Part shown: positions 7,659-18,040 of the stretch, one piece after another
How positions within the stretch are numbered: position 1 is the stretch's first letter
Layout of the letters: each line of letters begins with the position of its first letter
Assembly: GCA_028820505.1 (NCBI GenBank)
Contig: JAPPIT010000189.1
Location: 1 to 40,832 of the forward strand
Origin: Defluviicoccus sp.
GTDB taxonomy: Bacteria > Pseudomonadota > Alphaproteobacteria > MPNO01
Direction of reading: 5' to 3'
Length of the DNA: 40,832 nt
Translations under genes and position numbers: made by a program
Notes under the pieces: model-generated
Told to the model about the DNA's origin: nothing
What the model saw: the letters and a program-made list of their open reading frames with translations, nothing else
Databases searched by the model: none

Positions 7659-8565
7659 CGACCGAGCCGAGAAGACACCAGCCGAACAGCCGGTTCGACC
7701 GGAACTTGGCGAGGCAGTCCCTGGGCGCGTCGAGATCGACCGCGGCGACCTGCCAGACCAGTTGCGCGGTCGCGAAGGCGAGCCCGGCGTAGAAGACCCA
7801 GCCAAGCCCCACCGCATGGCCGGTCGCCGCGAGCAGGGCGGCGGCGATTAGATAGAAGGCGTAGAGCCACGGCTTGCTGTCGAGGCCGAGGCGGCGCGCG
7901 GTGGACTTGACCCCCGCTGCGGGGTCGTCGCGGCGGTCCTGGTGCGCGTAGATCGTGTCGTAGCCGAGCGTCCAGAAGATGCCGCCGACATAGAGCAGGA
8001 CGGGTGCGAGGCCGATGTCCCCGCGCACCGCCGCCCAGCCGAGCAGGGCGCCCCAGTTGAACGCGAGGCCGAGCACGAATTGCGGCCAGTAGGTCACCCG
8101 TTTGCTGAGCGGGTAGGTGAAGACGAGCACCAGGGACGCCGCGCCGACGGCGATCGCGAAGGGATTGAGGGTAAGCAGGATCGCAAGCCCCGCGACGAGA
8201 AGGACGATGAGGAATACGACTGCCCCCCGCACCGTGACCTGGCCGCTCGGCAGCGGCCGGTCGCGGGTGCGGGCGACCTGGGCGTCGAAGTCGCGGTCGC
8301 AGATGTCGTTGAACGTGCATCCGGCGCCGCGCATGACCAGCGCGCCGATGCCGAACGTCGCGAACAGGATCAGGCTCTCGCGCGACAGCGGCTGGGACGA
8401 GGCGAAGGCGATCGACCACCAGCACGGGAACAGCAGCAGCCAGGTTCCGATCGGCCGGTCGAGGCGCGCAAGCCGGGCATAGGGGCGCGCCGGGGCGGGC
8501 AGGAGCCGGTCGACCCAGCCTCCCTTGGGGATATCGCTCGCGGCGGTATCGTCGATGCCCGACAT
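7636..8565 (-). CDS. ubiA: 4-hydroxybenzoate polyprenyltransferase
   Basis: The 309-residue integral membrane protein prenylates 4-hydroxybenzoate, the first committed membrane step of ubiquinone synthesis. The first aspartate motif NDICDRDFD (with ARTRDRPLPSG) and the second YDTIYAHQDRRDD are both present, with about eight hydrophobic helices between and after them. Length is typical. The gene is leftward, ends inside mobA (23-base tail overlap), and its start at 8565 lies 67 bases from the divergent rsmE start. Presence of ubiA indicates a ubiquinone-based respiratory chain, consistent with the cytochrome oxidase genes downstream. Confidence 0.94.
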   Translation of the reverse strand: MSGIDDTAASDIPKGGWVDRLLPAPARPYARLARLDRPIGTWLLLFPCWWSIAFASSQPLSRESLILFATFGIGALVMRGAGCTFNDICDRDFDAQVARTRDRPLPSGQVTVRGAVVFLIVLLVAGLAILLTLNPFAIAVGAASLVLVFTYPLSKRVTYWPQFVLGLAFNWGALLGWAAVRGDIGLAPVLLYVGGIFWTLGYDTIYAHQDRRDDPAAGVKSTARRLGLDSKPWLYAFYLIAAALLAATGHAVGLGWVFYAGLAFATAQLVWQVAAVDLDAPRDCLAKFRSNRLFGWCLLGSVVIDRIAG

Positions 8566-8632
8566 TGCTCTTTGGCTCCGGCCCGATTATATCGGCACCG
8601 GCCTTTTCCTTCGACGGCGGCGCAATTCTCCG

Positions 8633-9424
8633 ATGCAGCCAACGGTTCCGCGAGTCCGGCTATTCCTCGACCATTCGCTGGCGAGCGGTGCGGCCATCCC
8701 GCTCGACCGCGAACGGACGCATTACCTGAGGGACGTCATGCGGCTCGGGCCCGGCGATGCGGTCGCCGCGTTCAACGGGCGCGACGGCGAATGGCTCGGC
8801 CGGATCGCGACGGTGGAAAAGCGGAGCATCGCGCTTCGCATGGAGCGCCGCCTTTCGCCGCAACCGGACGGCGTCGATCTCTGGCTCCTGTTCGCCCCGC
8901 TCAAGCGTGGGCCGGGCGACCTTCTGGTGACCAAGGCGGTCGAGCTCGGCGCCTCGGCGCTGATGCCGGTCATGACGGCCCGCACCGCGGTCAGCCGCGT
9001 GAGGCGGGAGCGCATGAGAGCGCTCGCGATCGAGGCGGCCGAGCAATGCGGGCGCTGCGACGTGCCCGAAACCCGCGAACCCCTGCCGCTTCCCGCGCTG
9101 CTCGACGACTGGCCCGCGGAGAGGCGGCTCATGTTCTGCGACGAGAGCGGTCATGGCCTGCCCATCGTCGGTTTTCTGAATGAGGTCGGGCGCGACGGAA
9201 TCGCCGGGCCCTGGGCGGTGCTGATCGGCCCGGAAGGCGGCTTTACCGAGGAAGAGCGCGCGTCGTTGCGGGGACGACCGTTCGTCCATGCGGTGGATCT
9301 GGGGCCCCGGCTCCTGCGCGCGGAGACCGCGGCGATCGCGGCCCTGGTCTGTTGGCAGGCGACGATCGGCGACTGGCGCGGCGCCGGCGCGGCTCCTGCC
9401 CGCGCGGCGGCCCTGCGGGCATAG
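8633..9424 (+). CDS. rsmE: 16S rRNA (uracil-1498-N3)-methyltransferase
   Basis: The 263-residue SPOUT-class methyltransferase methylates U1498 of 16S rRNA using S-adenosylmethionine. It has an N-terminal PUA-like domain (RLFLDHSL..HYLRDVMRLGPGD) and the C-terminal trefoil knot with IGPEGGFTEEE and LGPRLLRAETAAIAAL, which bind the cofactor. ATG 8633 gives the normal family start MQPTVPRVRLF; the longer frame begins in the ubiA leader. A 13-base gap separates it from gshA, suggesting co-transcription, an arrangement (rsmE-gshA) often seen in alphaproteobacteria. Confidence 0.94.
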   Translation: MQPTVPRVRLFLDHSLASGAAIPLDRERTHYLRDVMRLGPGDAVAAFNGRDGEWLGRIATVEKRSIALRMERRLSPQPDGVDLWLLFAPLKRGPGDLLVTKAVELGASALMPVMTARTAVSRVRRERMRALAIEAAEQCGRCDVPETREPLPLPALLDDWPAERRLMFCDESGHGLPIVGFLNEVGRDGIAGPWAVLIGPEGGFTEEERASLRGRPFVHAVDLGPRLLRAETAAIAALVCWQATIGDWRGAGAAPARAAALRA

Positions 9425-9437
9425 GGCGCAGGCAGGC

Positions 9438-10802
9438 ATGGCCGCACCCCCGACAAGCCAGGGCGCTCCCATCGAGGATCGACGCCAGCTGGTCGAATTC
9501 CTGGAAGCCGGATGCAAGCCCCCCGAGGACTGGCGGATCGGCACCGAGCACGAGAAGTTCGTCTTTCATCTCGATACCCTCGAATCCGCGCCCTACGAGG
9601 GGAGCTGGGGCATCCGCGCGCTGCTCGAAGGGCTGACGCGTTTCGGCTGGGAGCCGGTGCTGGAAAACGGCAACCCCATCGCGCTCGCCAAGTCCGACTG
9701 CAACATCTCGCTCGAGCCCGGCGGGCAGCTCGAACTGTCGGGCGCACCGCTGGAGACGATCCACCAGACCTGCGACGAGGTGCACACCCACCTCGCCGAG
9801 GTGAAGGAGGTGGCGGGCGAGCTCGGCGTCGGCCTGGTCGGGCTCGGTTTCCATCCGCGCGCGAAGCGGGACGATATCCCGTGGATGCCCAAGGGCCGCT
9901 ACAAGATCATGCGCGACTACATGCCGAAGAAGGGATCGCTCGGGCTCGACATGATGGTCCGGACCTGCACCGTGCAGGTCAATCTCGACTTCGAGTCCGA
10001 GCTCGACATGGTGCGCAAGATGCGGGTCGGGCTGGCGCTCCAGCCGGTCGCTACCGCCCTGTTCGCCAACTCGCCCTTCGTCGAGGGAAAGCCGAGCGGC
10101 TACTACTCCTACCGCAGCCACGTCTGGGAAGACACCGACCCGGACCGCTGCGGCATCCTGCCCTTCGTGTTCGAGGACGGGATGGGTTTCGAGCGTTATG
10201 TCGACTATGTGCTCGACGTGCCGATGTATTTCGTCTACCGCGACGGCACCTATATCGACGCGAGCGGCCAGTCCTTCCGGGATTTCCTCGCCGGACGGCT
10301 GCCGGCGCTGCCCGGCGAAAAGCCGATGATGTCGGACTGGGCGGACCATTTGACGACGCTGTTCCCGGAGGTCCGCCTCAAGCGCTATATCGAGATGCGC
10401 GGCGCCGACGGCGGGCCGTGGCGGCGGCTCTGCGCCCTTCCCGCGCTCTGGGTCGGGCTGCTCTACGACGGGGCGGCGCTCGACGCGGCCTACGACCTGA
10501 TCGCCGACTGGACGATCGGGGAGCATCACAGGCTGAGGCACGAAACCTCGATCGAGGCTCTCAAGACGCCGTTCCGGGAGGGTACCCTGCTCGACGTGGC
10601 CCGCGAAGCCCTTCGGATCGCCCATGACGGGCTGCGGGCGCGCGCCCGGCTGGACCGGGTAGGCGACAACGAAACCGGCTATCTAAGCATCCTCGACGAC
10701 ATCGTCCGCCGCGGCTCGTGCCCGGCCGAGTACAAGCTCGAGCGTTATCACGGGGCGTGGGCCGGCGATATCGACCGGGTGTTCGAGGAGTTCGCTTACT
10801 GA
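9438..10802 (+). CDS. gshA: Glutamate-cysteine ligase
   Basis: The 454-residue enzyme joins glutamate and cysteine with ATP, the first step of glutathione synthesis. It is of the plant/alphaproteobacterial class, shown by WRIGTEHEKF, ENGNPIALAK, SLEPGGQLELSGAPL, and RTCTVQVNLDF. Cysteines that could form the redox switch of the plant enzyme are not obviously paired. The ATG at 9438 follows a GGCAGG sequence. The gene is downstream of rsmE and ends before a palindromic repeat that may serve as the transcription end. It supports the glutathione-dependent reductase at the start of the window. Confidence 0.94.
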   Translation: MAAPPTSQGAPIEDRRQLVEFLEAGCKPPEDWRIGTEHEKFVFHLDTLESAPYEGSWGIRALLEGLTRFGWEPVLENGNPIALAKSDCNISLEPGGQLELSGAPLETIHQTCDEVHTHLAEVKEVAGELGVGLVGLGFHPRAKRDDIPWMPKGRYKIMRDYMPKKGSLGLDMMVRTCTVQVNLDFESELDMVRKMRVGLALQPVATALFANSPFVEGKPSGYYSYRSHVWEDTDPDRCGILPFVFEDGMGFERYVDYVLDVPMYFVYRDGTYIDASGQSFRDFLAGRLPALPGEKPMMSDWADHLTTLFPEVRLKRYIEMRGADGGPWRRLCALPALWVGLLYDGAALDAAYDLIADWTIGEHHRLRHETSIEALKTPFREGTLLDVAREALRIAHDGLRARARLDRVGDNETGYLSILDDIVRRGSCPAEYKLERYHGAWAGDIDRVFEEFAY

Positions 10803-10817
10803 CACGGTGCCGCCGGC

Positions 10818-10914
10818 CGTCCCTCGATACGGCGCTGGCGCGCCTACTCGGGATGAAGAACCTGTATGCAAATGCCTCACCCTGAGTAGCCGCGAAGCGG
10901 CGTATCGAAGGGCG
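10818..10914. repeat. Palindromic intergenic repeat between gshA and tldD
   Basis: The outer arms at 10818-10830 (cgtccctcgatac) and 10902-10914 (gtatcgaagggcg) pair with one mismatch, and inner segments (CTACTCGGGATGA against TCACCCTGAGTAG) also pair, giving a long imperfect hairpin. The right half contains CCTGAGTAGCCGCGAAGCGG, a form I recognise from dispersed intergenic elements of alphaproteobacteria. It lies between two convergent genes and could act as a two-way terminator. The family assignment rests on memory, not a search. Confidence 0.8.
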
Positions 10915-10941
10915 TCCCTCGATGGCGACGGAGTCCGGCCC

Positions 10942-12375
10942 TCAGGCCGCGGTGCCGCCTACCGTGAGGTTGTCGATGAGGAGCGTCGGCTGGCCGACGC
11001 CCACCGGGACGCCTTGACCCTCCTTGCCGCAGGTGCCGACGCCGGGATCGAGGCTCATGTCGTCGCCCACCATCTTGACGCGGGTGAGCGCGTCCGGGCC
11101 GTTGCCGATGAGCGTCGCGCCCTTGACCGGCGCGCCGATGGCGCCGTCCTCGATCAGATAGGCTTCCGACGCGCTGAAGACGAACTTGCCCGAGGTGATG
11201 TCCACCTGTCCGCCGCCGAAATTGACGGCGTAGAGACCCTTGGGGACCGCCGCGACGATTTCCTCCGGCGATTTGTCGCCCGACAACATGTAGGTGTTGG
11301 TCATGCGCGGCATGGGCGAGTGCGCGAAGCTCTCGCGCCGTCCGTTGCCGGTGGGGCGGGCGCCCATCAGCCGGGCGTTCATGCGGTCCTGCATGTAGCC
11401 GGCCAGGATCCCGTCCTCGATCAGCACGGTGTTCTGGGTCGGCGTCCCCTCGTCGTCGATGCTGAGCGAGCCGCGCCGGTCGGCGATGGTCCCGTCGTCG
11501 ACCACGGTGACGCCCGGCGAGGCGATCCGCTCGCCGAGAAGGCCGGAGAACGCGGACGTCTTCTTGCGGTTGAAGTCCCCTTCGAGCCCGTGGCCGATCG
11601 CCTCGTGCAGCAGGATGCCGGGCCAGCCCGGTCCCAGCACCACGGGCATTTCGCCGGCCGGCGCGGGAACCGACTCCAGATTGACCAGCGCCTGGCGGAG
11701 CGCCTCGTCGACCTGGGCCTTCCAGGCGTCGTCGGCGAAATAGGCGGCGTAGGAGGTGCGCCCGCCGACCCCGTGCCCGCCGGTTTCCATGCGCTCGCCT
11801 TCGGCCGCGACGACCGCGACGTTGAGCCGCACCAGGGGGCGGATATCGGCCGCCCGGCGGCCGTCGGCGCGGATGATCTGTATCGCCTGCCACTCGCCCG
11901 TGATCGATGCGATCACCTGCACGACACGGGGGTCGAGGCCGCGGCCGTAGGCGTCGATTTCCTGGAGCAGGGCGACCTTGCGCTCGAACGGGATGTCGTT
12001 GAGCGGATTGTCCTCGGCATAGAGCGCCGTGTTGGTCGCGGCCGGGCCTTCTCCGGCCGTGCCGCTATGGCCCGAGCTGACCGCCTTGACCGTCATCGCC
12101 GCGCGCTGGATCGCGGGTTCCGAGAGCTCGGCCGCGTGCGCGTAGCCGGTCGCCTCGTCCGCGACCGCGCGGAGGCCGAATCCCTGGGTGGTGTCGAACG
12201 AGGCGGTCTTCAGCCTGCCGTCGTCGAACCCGAGACCTTCGGATTGACGGTATTCGAGGAACAGCTCGCCGTCGTCCGCGTCGGCGAGCGCGTCCGCAAC
12301 GATCGACTCCACCCTGTCGCGGTCGAGCCCGGTCCGGTCGAAGAACAGTTCGTCGGTTTTCGCGAGATCCGCCAT
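10942..12375 (-). CDS. tldD: Metalloprotease TldD
   Basis: The 477-residue TldD/PmbA-family protease subunit usually works as a heterodimer with PmbA (TldE), trimming unstructured peptides such as microcin precursors and antitoxins. The zinc motif HEAIGH (His257, Glu258, His262) followed by GLEGDFNRKKTS is intact, as is the C-terminal GTCGKEGQG stretch whose cysteine is a metal ligand in the family. No pmbA is in the window. A strong Shine-Dalgarno sequence (GGAGG, 12379-12383 on the reverse strand) precedes the ATG at 12375. It is divergent from the cytochrome oxidase operon, a conserved alphaproteobacterial neighbour. Confidence 0.95.
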   Translation of the reverse strand: MADLAKTDELFFDRTGLDRDRVESIVADALADADDGELFLEYRQSEGLGFDDGRLKTASFDTTQGFGLRAVADEATGYAHAAELSEPAIQRAAMTVKAVSSGHSGTAGEGPAATNTALYAEDNPLNDIPFERKVALLQEIDAYGRGLDPRVVQVIASITGEWQAIQIIRADGRRAADIRPLVRLNVAVVAAEGERMETGGHGVGGRTSYAAYFADDAWKAQVDEALRQALVNLESVPAPAGEMPVVLGPGWPGILLHEAIGHGLEGDFNRKKTSAFSGLLGERIASPGVTVVDDGTIADRRGSLSIDDEGTPTQNTVLIEDGILAGYMQDRMNARLMGARPTGNGRRESFAHSPMPRMTNTYMLSGDKSPEEIVAAVPKGLYAVNFGGGQVDITSGKFVFSASEAYLIEDGAIGAPVKGATLIGNGPDALTRVKMVGDDMSLDPGVGTCGKEGQGVPVGVGQPTLLIDNLTVGGTAA

Positions 12376-12388
12376 GGTACCTCCGGGT

Positions 12389-12410
12389 CGGTCCGGCGAA
12401 AACCGGACCG
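12389..12410 (-). promoter_or_regulatory. Perfect hairpin in the tldD leader
   Basis: CGGTCCGG (12389-12396) and CCGGACCG (12403-12410) form an 8-bp perfect stem with a 6-base loop, directly upstream of the tldD Shine-Dalgarno sequence. No T-run follows in either direction, so it is not a standard terminator. It may affect tldD translation or be a protein-binding palindrome. Confidence 0.45.
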
Positions 12411-12569
12411 CGCAAATCGTGTGTCTTCCGCTATATGATGGTGTCGATACTGCGGGTTGTCACCCCGCACGCCGGCCGCGTTGCGACATAAGGCCGCGAC
12501 AGCCGGATTCGAGTCGAGGAAGCCCACCGTCGGGCGGAATTCCGCTAGAATCGCCCGGCCATGGGTATC

Positions 12570-12598
12570 TTGTGTTTGGAACCTGTGCTGTGTATCAA
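12570..12598 (+). promoter_or_regulatory. Possible sigma70 promoter for the oxidase operon
   Basis: TTGTGT (12570-12575) and TATCAA (12593-12598) are separated by 17 bases, about 108 bases upstream of the ctaC ATG. The match to consensus is partial (3/6 and 4/6). This is a weak prediction based on spacing and position only. Confidence 0.25.
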
Positions 12599-12705
12599 TC
12601 GGGCCATCTCCAGGCCTTTGGCAGGGTTGCCCGCGTCGGGCTTGTTTCTGAGGCGTCTCGCTGCTCAAGGGCGGACATCCCGTGGACGTTAGGGACAGGA
12701 CACGA

Positions 12706-13554
12706 ATGCCGAACAGCGTAGGACGCATTCTTGCGGCGGGTGGGGCTCTGGCCGCATCCCTCATCGGAACCGGCGCGTCGGCCGGCGAGCCCACGCCCTG
12801 GCAAATGGGCCTTCAGCCGGCGGTGACGCCGCTGATGCAGAGCATCGACGACCTTCACGACATCCTCCTGGTCATCATCACGCTGATCACCTTGTTCGTG
12901 CTGGGCCTGCTGCTCTACGTCATGTGGCGTTTCCGCGAGAGCAGGAACCCGACACCGACCCGGACGACGCACAACACCACGGTCGAGGTGCTGTGGACGG
13001 TCATTCCGGTCGTGATCCTGGTGCTGATCGCGATCCCGTCCTTCAAGCTGCTCTACTACTCCGATACGATCCCCAAGGCCGACCTGACGGTGAAGGCGAT
13101 CGGTCACCAGTGGTACTGGAGCTACGAGTATCCCGACCATGGCAATTTCACCTTCGATGCGACGATTCTCGCGGACGACGAGCTGAAGGAAGGCCAGCCG
13201 CGCCTGCTGGAGGTCGACAACCGCATCGTGGTGCCGGTCAACAAAGTGGTCCGCGTCCAGGTCACCGCCGACGACGTGCTGCACGCCTGGGCGGTGCCGG
13301 CGTTCGGCGTCAAGACCGACGGCGTGCCGGGCAGACTCAACGAGGTCTGGTTCAAGGCGGAGAGAACCGGCGTCTATTACGGCCAGTGCTCGGAGCTTTG
13401 CGGCGTCAATCACGGCTTCATGCCGATCCGCGTCGACGTCGTCACGGCTCAGGAGTTCAACGCCTGGATCTCCTGGGCGAAGAAGGAATACGCCGCGGAC
13501 GACGGCGGCGGACCGCCGGCGACGAGGGTCGCCCGCATTGAGTCCACGCGTTGA
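12706..13554 (+). CDS. ctaC: Cytochrome c oxidase subunit II
   Basis: The 282-residue protein carries the CuA centre that accepts electrons from cytochrome c. A signal peptide ends near ASA|GEP (residue 26), two membrane helices follow (about 52-74 and 95-116), then the periplasmic cupredoxin domain with HQWYWSYEYP. The CuA ligands are visible as His193 and the C228-x-E-x-C232-x3-H236-x2-M239 motif. ATG 12706 is chosen over GTG 12682 because AGGA lies five bases upstream and the signal peptide then starts properly. It is the first gene of the aa3 oxidase operon. Confidence 0.96.
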   Translation: MPNSVGRILAAGGALAASLIGTGASAGEPTPWQMGLQPAVTPLMQSIDDLHDILLVIITLITLFVLGLLLYVMWRFRESRNPTPTRTTHNTTVEVLWTVIPVVILVLIAIPSFKLLYYSDTIPKADLTVKAIGHQWYWSYEYPDHGNFTFDATILADDELKEGQPRLLEVDNRIVVPVNKVVRVQVTADDVLHAWAVPAFGVKTDGVPGRLNEVWFKAERTGVYYGQCSELCGVNHGFMPIRVDVVTAQEFNAWISWAKKEYAADDGGGPPATRVARIESTR

Positions 13555-15165
<1,611 letters not shown>

Positions 15166-15180
15166 GGGCGGGCGAACAGC

Positions 15181-16095
15181 GTGGCCGACAGGACGATCGA
15201 GCTGACCGCCGGCGCGGCCCTCTTGGACGGGCCGCCGATCGGCGATTTCATCGCGCTGTTGAAGCCCCGCGTGATGTCGCTCGTCGTCTTCACCGCAATC
15301 GCCGGCCTCGTGCTGGCGCCCGGAACGATCCACCCGGTTCTGGCGGCGATCGCCGTTCTCTGCATCGCCGTCGGGGCCGGCGCCGCCGGCGCCATCAACA
15401 TGTGGTACGAGCGCGATATCGACGCCGCGATGGCGCGCACCAGCGGACGCCCGCTTCCGGCCGGCCGGATGATGCCCGGCGACGCGCTCGGCTTCGGCTC
15501 CGTGCTCGCCGTGGGCTCGATCAGCGTGATGGCGCTCGCGGTCAACTGGACGGCGGCGGCGCTGCTGGCGCTCACCATCGCCTTCTATGTCTTCGTCTAC
15601 ACCATCTGGCTCAAGCGTCGGACCCCGCAGAACATCGTCATCGGAGGGGCGGCCGGGGCGTTCCCACCGATGATCGGCTGGGCCGCGGTGACGGGCGATA
15701 TCGGGCTCGGCGGCATCGCCCTGTTCGCCCTCATCTTCATGTGGACGCCGCCGCACTTCTGGGCGCTCTCGCTCTACAAGAGCGGCGATTACGCCGCCGC
15801 CGGCATCCCGATGCTGCCGGTGGTTTCCGGCGCCGACGAGACCAGGCGCCAGATCCTGCTCTATTCCCTCCTGCTCGTGCCGGTGTCGCTGGCTCCGAGC
15901 TTCCTGGGCGTCACGGGAATCGCCTATGCGGCGGTCGCCGCCGCGATGAGCGCCGCGTTCGTGGTTCTCGCGTGGCGTCTCTGGCGGGCGAGGGACCTCG
16001 CCGGTGCGCCGCGGCTGTTCGGCTTCTCGATCCTCTATCTTTCCGTCCTGTTCGCGACGATGATCGCCGAGCGCCTTGTCCCCGGTGCGGCATAG
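15181..16095 (+). CDS. ctaB: Protohaem IX farnesyltransferase (haem o synthase)
   Basis: The 304-residue UbiA-superfamily membrane enzyme adds the farnesyl tail to haem b to give haem o, the precursor of the haem a used by CtaD. The aspartate-rich motif [18 protein letters not shown] and the second loop [21 protein letters not shown] are diagnostic of CtaB. The start is a GTG at 15181, preceded by AGGGGCGGG. It lies 15 bases after ctaD. Haem a synthase (ctaA) is not in the window. Confidence 0.95.
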   Translation: MADRTIELTAGAALLDGPPIGDFIALLKPRVMSLVVFTAIAGLVLAPGTIHPVLAAIAVLCIAVGAGAAGAINMWYERDIDAAMARTSGRPLPAGRMMPGDALGFGSVLAVGSISVMALAVNWTAAALLALTIAFYVFVYTIWLKRRTPQNIVIGGAAGAFPPMIGWAAVTGDIGLGGIALFALIFMWTPPHFWALSLYKSGDYAAAGIPMLPVVSGADETRRQILLYSLLLVPVSLAPSFLGVTGIAYAAVAAAMSAAFVVLAWRLWRARDLAGAPRLFGFSILYLSVLFATMIAERLVPGAA

Positions 16096-16105
16096 GGCGA
16101 TGGCG

Positions 16106-16225
16106 ATGCCGTTGAGCGACCTTCACAAGCGCCGCCGGACCCGCAACATCGTCATGCTCACGGTGCTGCTGGGGCTGGTGGCCCTGTTCTTCGTGATGTC
16201 GATGGTCCGCATGGGGGGCTGGTGA
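16106..16225 (+). CDS. Small CoxF-like oxidase assembly peptide
   Basis: This tiny gene encodes about 39 residues: a short basic N-terminus (HKRRRTRN) and one membrane helix (about residues 14-33). It occupies exactly the slot between ctaB and ctaG where many alphaproteobacteria have the small CoxF protein. ATG 16106 is chosen because the AGGG at 16094-16097 is eight bases upstream; ATG 16100 would add two residues but is too close to that site. Function is inferred from position and topology only. The ctaG gene starts one base after its stop codon. Confidence 0.7.
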   Translation: MPLSDLHKRRRTRNIVMLTVLLGLVALFFVMSMVRMGGW

Positions 16226-16226
16226 G

Positions 16227-16802
16227 ATGGCGCGCGCACCCCGCCGGCGGAACGCCGCCACCGCGGCAGCGCTGCTCGCGGTCGTCGCGGGCATGGGCGG
16301 GCTCGCCTACGCCTCGGTGCCGCTCTACCAGTGGTTCTGCCAGGTGACCGGCTATGGCGGCACCACCCAGGTCGCGGCCGACGCGCCGGCGAAGGTACAC
16401 GAGCGTTCCGTCAAGATCCGGTTCAACGCCGACGTGAACTCCGCCCTGCCGTGGCGGTTCCAGCCCGTCGAGCGAAGCGTCAGGGTCAGGCTCGGCGAGG
16501 AGAAGCTCGCCTTCTACCGCGCGCGCAACATGGGCGACCGGCCGGTTACCGGCACGGCGACGTTCAACGTGACCCCGGCCAAGGCAGGACCCTATTTCTC
16601 GAAGCTGGACTGCTTCTGCTTCACCGAACAGACGCTCGCCGCGGGCGACAGCGTCGACATGCCGGTATCGTTCTACGTCGATCCCGAAATGGCCAACGAC
16701 CGGAACCTGGACGACGTGACGACGATCACGCTGTCCTATACTTTTTTCGCCGCACCCGGGAAGTCCGGAACCCCGGACCGCGCGCGGATCGCCGCAAATT
16801 GA
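16227..16802 (+). CDS. ctaG: Cytochrome c oxidase assembly protein CtaG (Cox11)
   Basis: The 191-residue, single-pass membrane protein has a periplasmic beta domain that delivers copper to CuB of subunit I. Copper ligands are seen in the LDCFCF motif (Cys129, Cys131), with a further conserved cysteine after the helix in YQWFCQVTGYGG (Cys38). The membrane anchor spans about residues 11-31. Length is usual. It follows the small CoxF-like gene immediately and precedes ctaE by 14 bases, where GAGAGAGGGG provides the ribosome-binding site. Confidence 0.95.
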   Translation: MARAPRRRNAATAAALLAVVAGMGGLAYASVPLYQWFCQVTGYGGTTQVAADAPAKVHERSVKIRFNADVNSALPWRFQPVERSVRVRLGEEKLAFYRARNMGDRPVTGTATFNVTPAKAGPYFSKLDCFCFTEQTLAAGDSVDMPVSFYVDPEMANDRNLDDVTTITLSYTFFAAPGKSGTPDRARIAAN

Positions 16803-16816
16803 GAGAGGGGTAAGTC

Positions 16817-17656
16817 ATGGCGCCAGCCGATTCGGCAGCCGAATACACCCATCACGGCCACAAGCATCCCTATCATCTGGTCGATCCGAGCGTCTGGCCG
16901 GCGGTCGGGGCGACCGGGGCGGGCTTGGCGTTCATCGGCGCCGTCTGGTACATGCACGAGGGCTCGTGGTGGCTGATGGCGCTCGGCAGCGTCCTGATCG
17001 CCGTCACCATGGTCGGGTGGTGGCGCGACGTGATCCGCGAAGCCACCTTCGAAGGCCACCACACGCCGATCGTGCAGCTCGGCATGCGCTACGGCATGGT
17101 GCTGTTCATCGCCTCCGAGGTGATGTTCTTCGTCGCCTGGTTCTGGGCCTATTTCAACGCCGGCCTATTCCCGCCCGAAGCGATCGAGAGCCAGTGGCCG
17201 CCGCCCAACATCGTCACCTTCGACCCGTGGGATCTGCCCTTCCTGAACACGCTGATCCTGCTGATGTCGGGCGTCACGGTGACTTGGGCGCATCACGCCC
17301 TCAAGGAAGGCAACCGGCAGCACGTCCTTCAGGGACTCGGCCTCACGATCGGCCTCGGAATCCTGTTCACCTGCGTGCAGGCCTACGAGTACAGCCACGC
17401 CGCCTTCAACTTCTCGGACGGCATCTATCCGAGCACGTTCTTCATGGCGACCGGGTTCCACGGCTTCCACGTGCTGGTCGGGACGATCTTCCTGATCGTC
17501 TGCTTCTTCCGGGCGTACAAGGACCATTTCAAGCCGGACCATCATTTCGGCTTCGAGGCGGCGGCCTGGTACTGGCACTTCGTCGACGTGGTGTGGCTGT
17601 TCTTGTTCTGCTGCATCTACCTGTGGGGTGCCGGCCCGAACGCCGGGGCGCACTAG
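16817..17656 (+). CDS. ctaE: Cytochrome c oxidase subunit III
   Basis: The 279-residue, seven-helix subunit stabilises the aa3 oxidase. Typical features are the N-terminal HPYHLVDPSVWP, the lipid- and proton-related FIASEVMFFVAWFWAYF with its conserved glutamate, TWAHHALKEGNR, and the C-terminal WYWHFVDVVWLFLF. It completes the three core subunits in this operon. The next gene, DUF983, follows after 6 bases. Confidence 0.97.
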   Translation: MAPADSAAEYTHHGHKHPYHLVDPSVWPAVGATGAGLAFIGAVWYMHEGSWWLMALGSVLIAVTMVGWWRDVIREATFEGHHTPIVQLGMRYGMVLFIASEVMFFVAWFWAYFNAGLFPPEAIESQWPPPNIVTFDPWDLPFLNTLILLMSGVTVTWAHHALKEGNRQHVLQGLGLTIGLGILFTCVQAYEYSHAAFNFSDGIYPSTFFMATGFHGFHVLVGTIFLIVCFFRAYKDHFKPDHHFGFEAAAWYWHFVDVVWLFLFCCIYLWGAGPNAGAH

Positions 17657-17662
17657 ACCGGA

Positions 17663-18040
17663 ATGACCCGGCCCGGCGTCCATCCGCCGCGGTCGCCCTT
17701 CGCCACCGGCCTCGCCTGCCGCTGCCCGCGCTGCGGTTCGGGAAAGCTCTATGACGGGCTGTTGACGGTCGCCGACAAGTGCGATGCCTGCGGGCTCGAC
17801 TTCGGACCGCACGACAGCGGCGACGGGCCGGCGGTGTTCGCGATCCCGATCCTGGGCGCCCCGGTCGTCGGGCTCGCCTTCCTGCTCGAGACCCTGGCCG
17901 GACCGCCGTTCTGGGTCCATGCGGCGATCTGGCCGCCGGCGATCGCGGTTCTCGCGCTGTTGTTGCTGCGCCCGATCAAGGGGCTGCTGGTCGCCCTCCA
18001 CTACAAGAACCTGCGCCATGAATACGACGACGAGCGCTGA
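17663..18040 (+). CDS. DUF983 membrane protein
   Basis: The 125-residue protein has an N-terminal four-cysteine zinc-ribbon-like module (CPRC at 21-24 and CDAC at 40-43) followed by two membrane helices (about 58-78 and 84-105) and a YKNLRHEYDDE tail. DUF983 genes are regularly found between ctaE and surf1 in alphaproteobacteria, which points to an accessory role in oxidase assembly. No biochemical function is assigned. Its last 23 bases overlap surf1. Confidence 0.88.
   Translation: MTRPGVHPPRSPFATGLACRCPRCGSGKLYDGLLTVADKCDACGLDFGPHDSGDGPAVFAIPILGAPVVGLAFLLETLAGPPFWVHAAIWPPAIAVLALLLLRPIKGLLVALHYKNLRHEYDDER

Larger units (their letters stand above)
12376..12705. other. Divergent control region tldD / ctaC
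   Basis: These 330 bases separate divergent tldD and ctaC. Besides the leader hairpin at 12389-12410, there is a smaller stem TGCGGG/CCCGCA (12451-12456 and 12464-12469). Small open frames inside it do not look like genes. No clear FNR or RegA-type site is visible. Confidence 0.5.

Noticed and set aside
12457-12651. Small open frame in the tldD-ctaC gap
   Set aside because: It lies in the control region, has no Shine-Dalgarno sequence and resembles no protein family.
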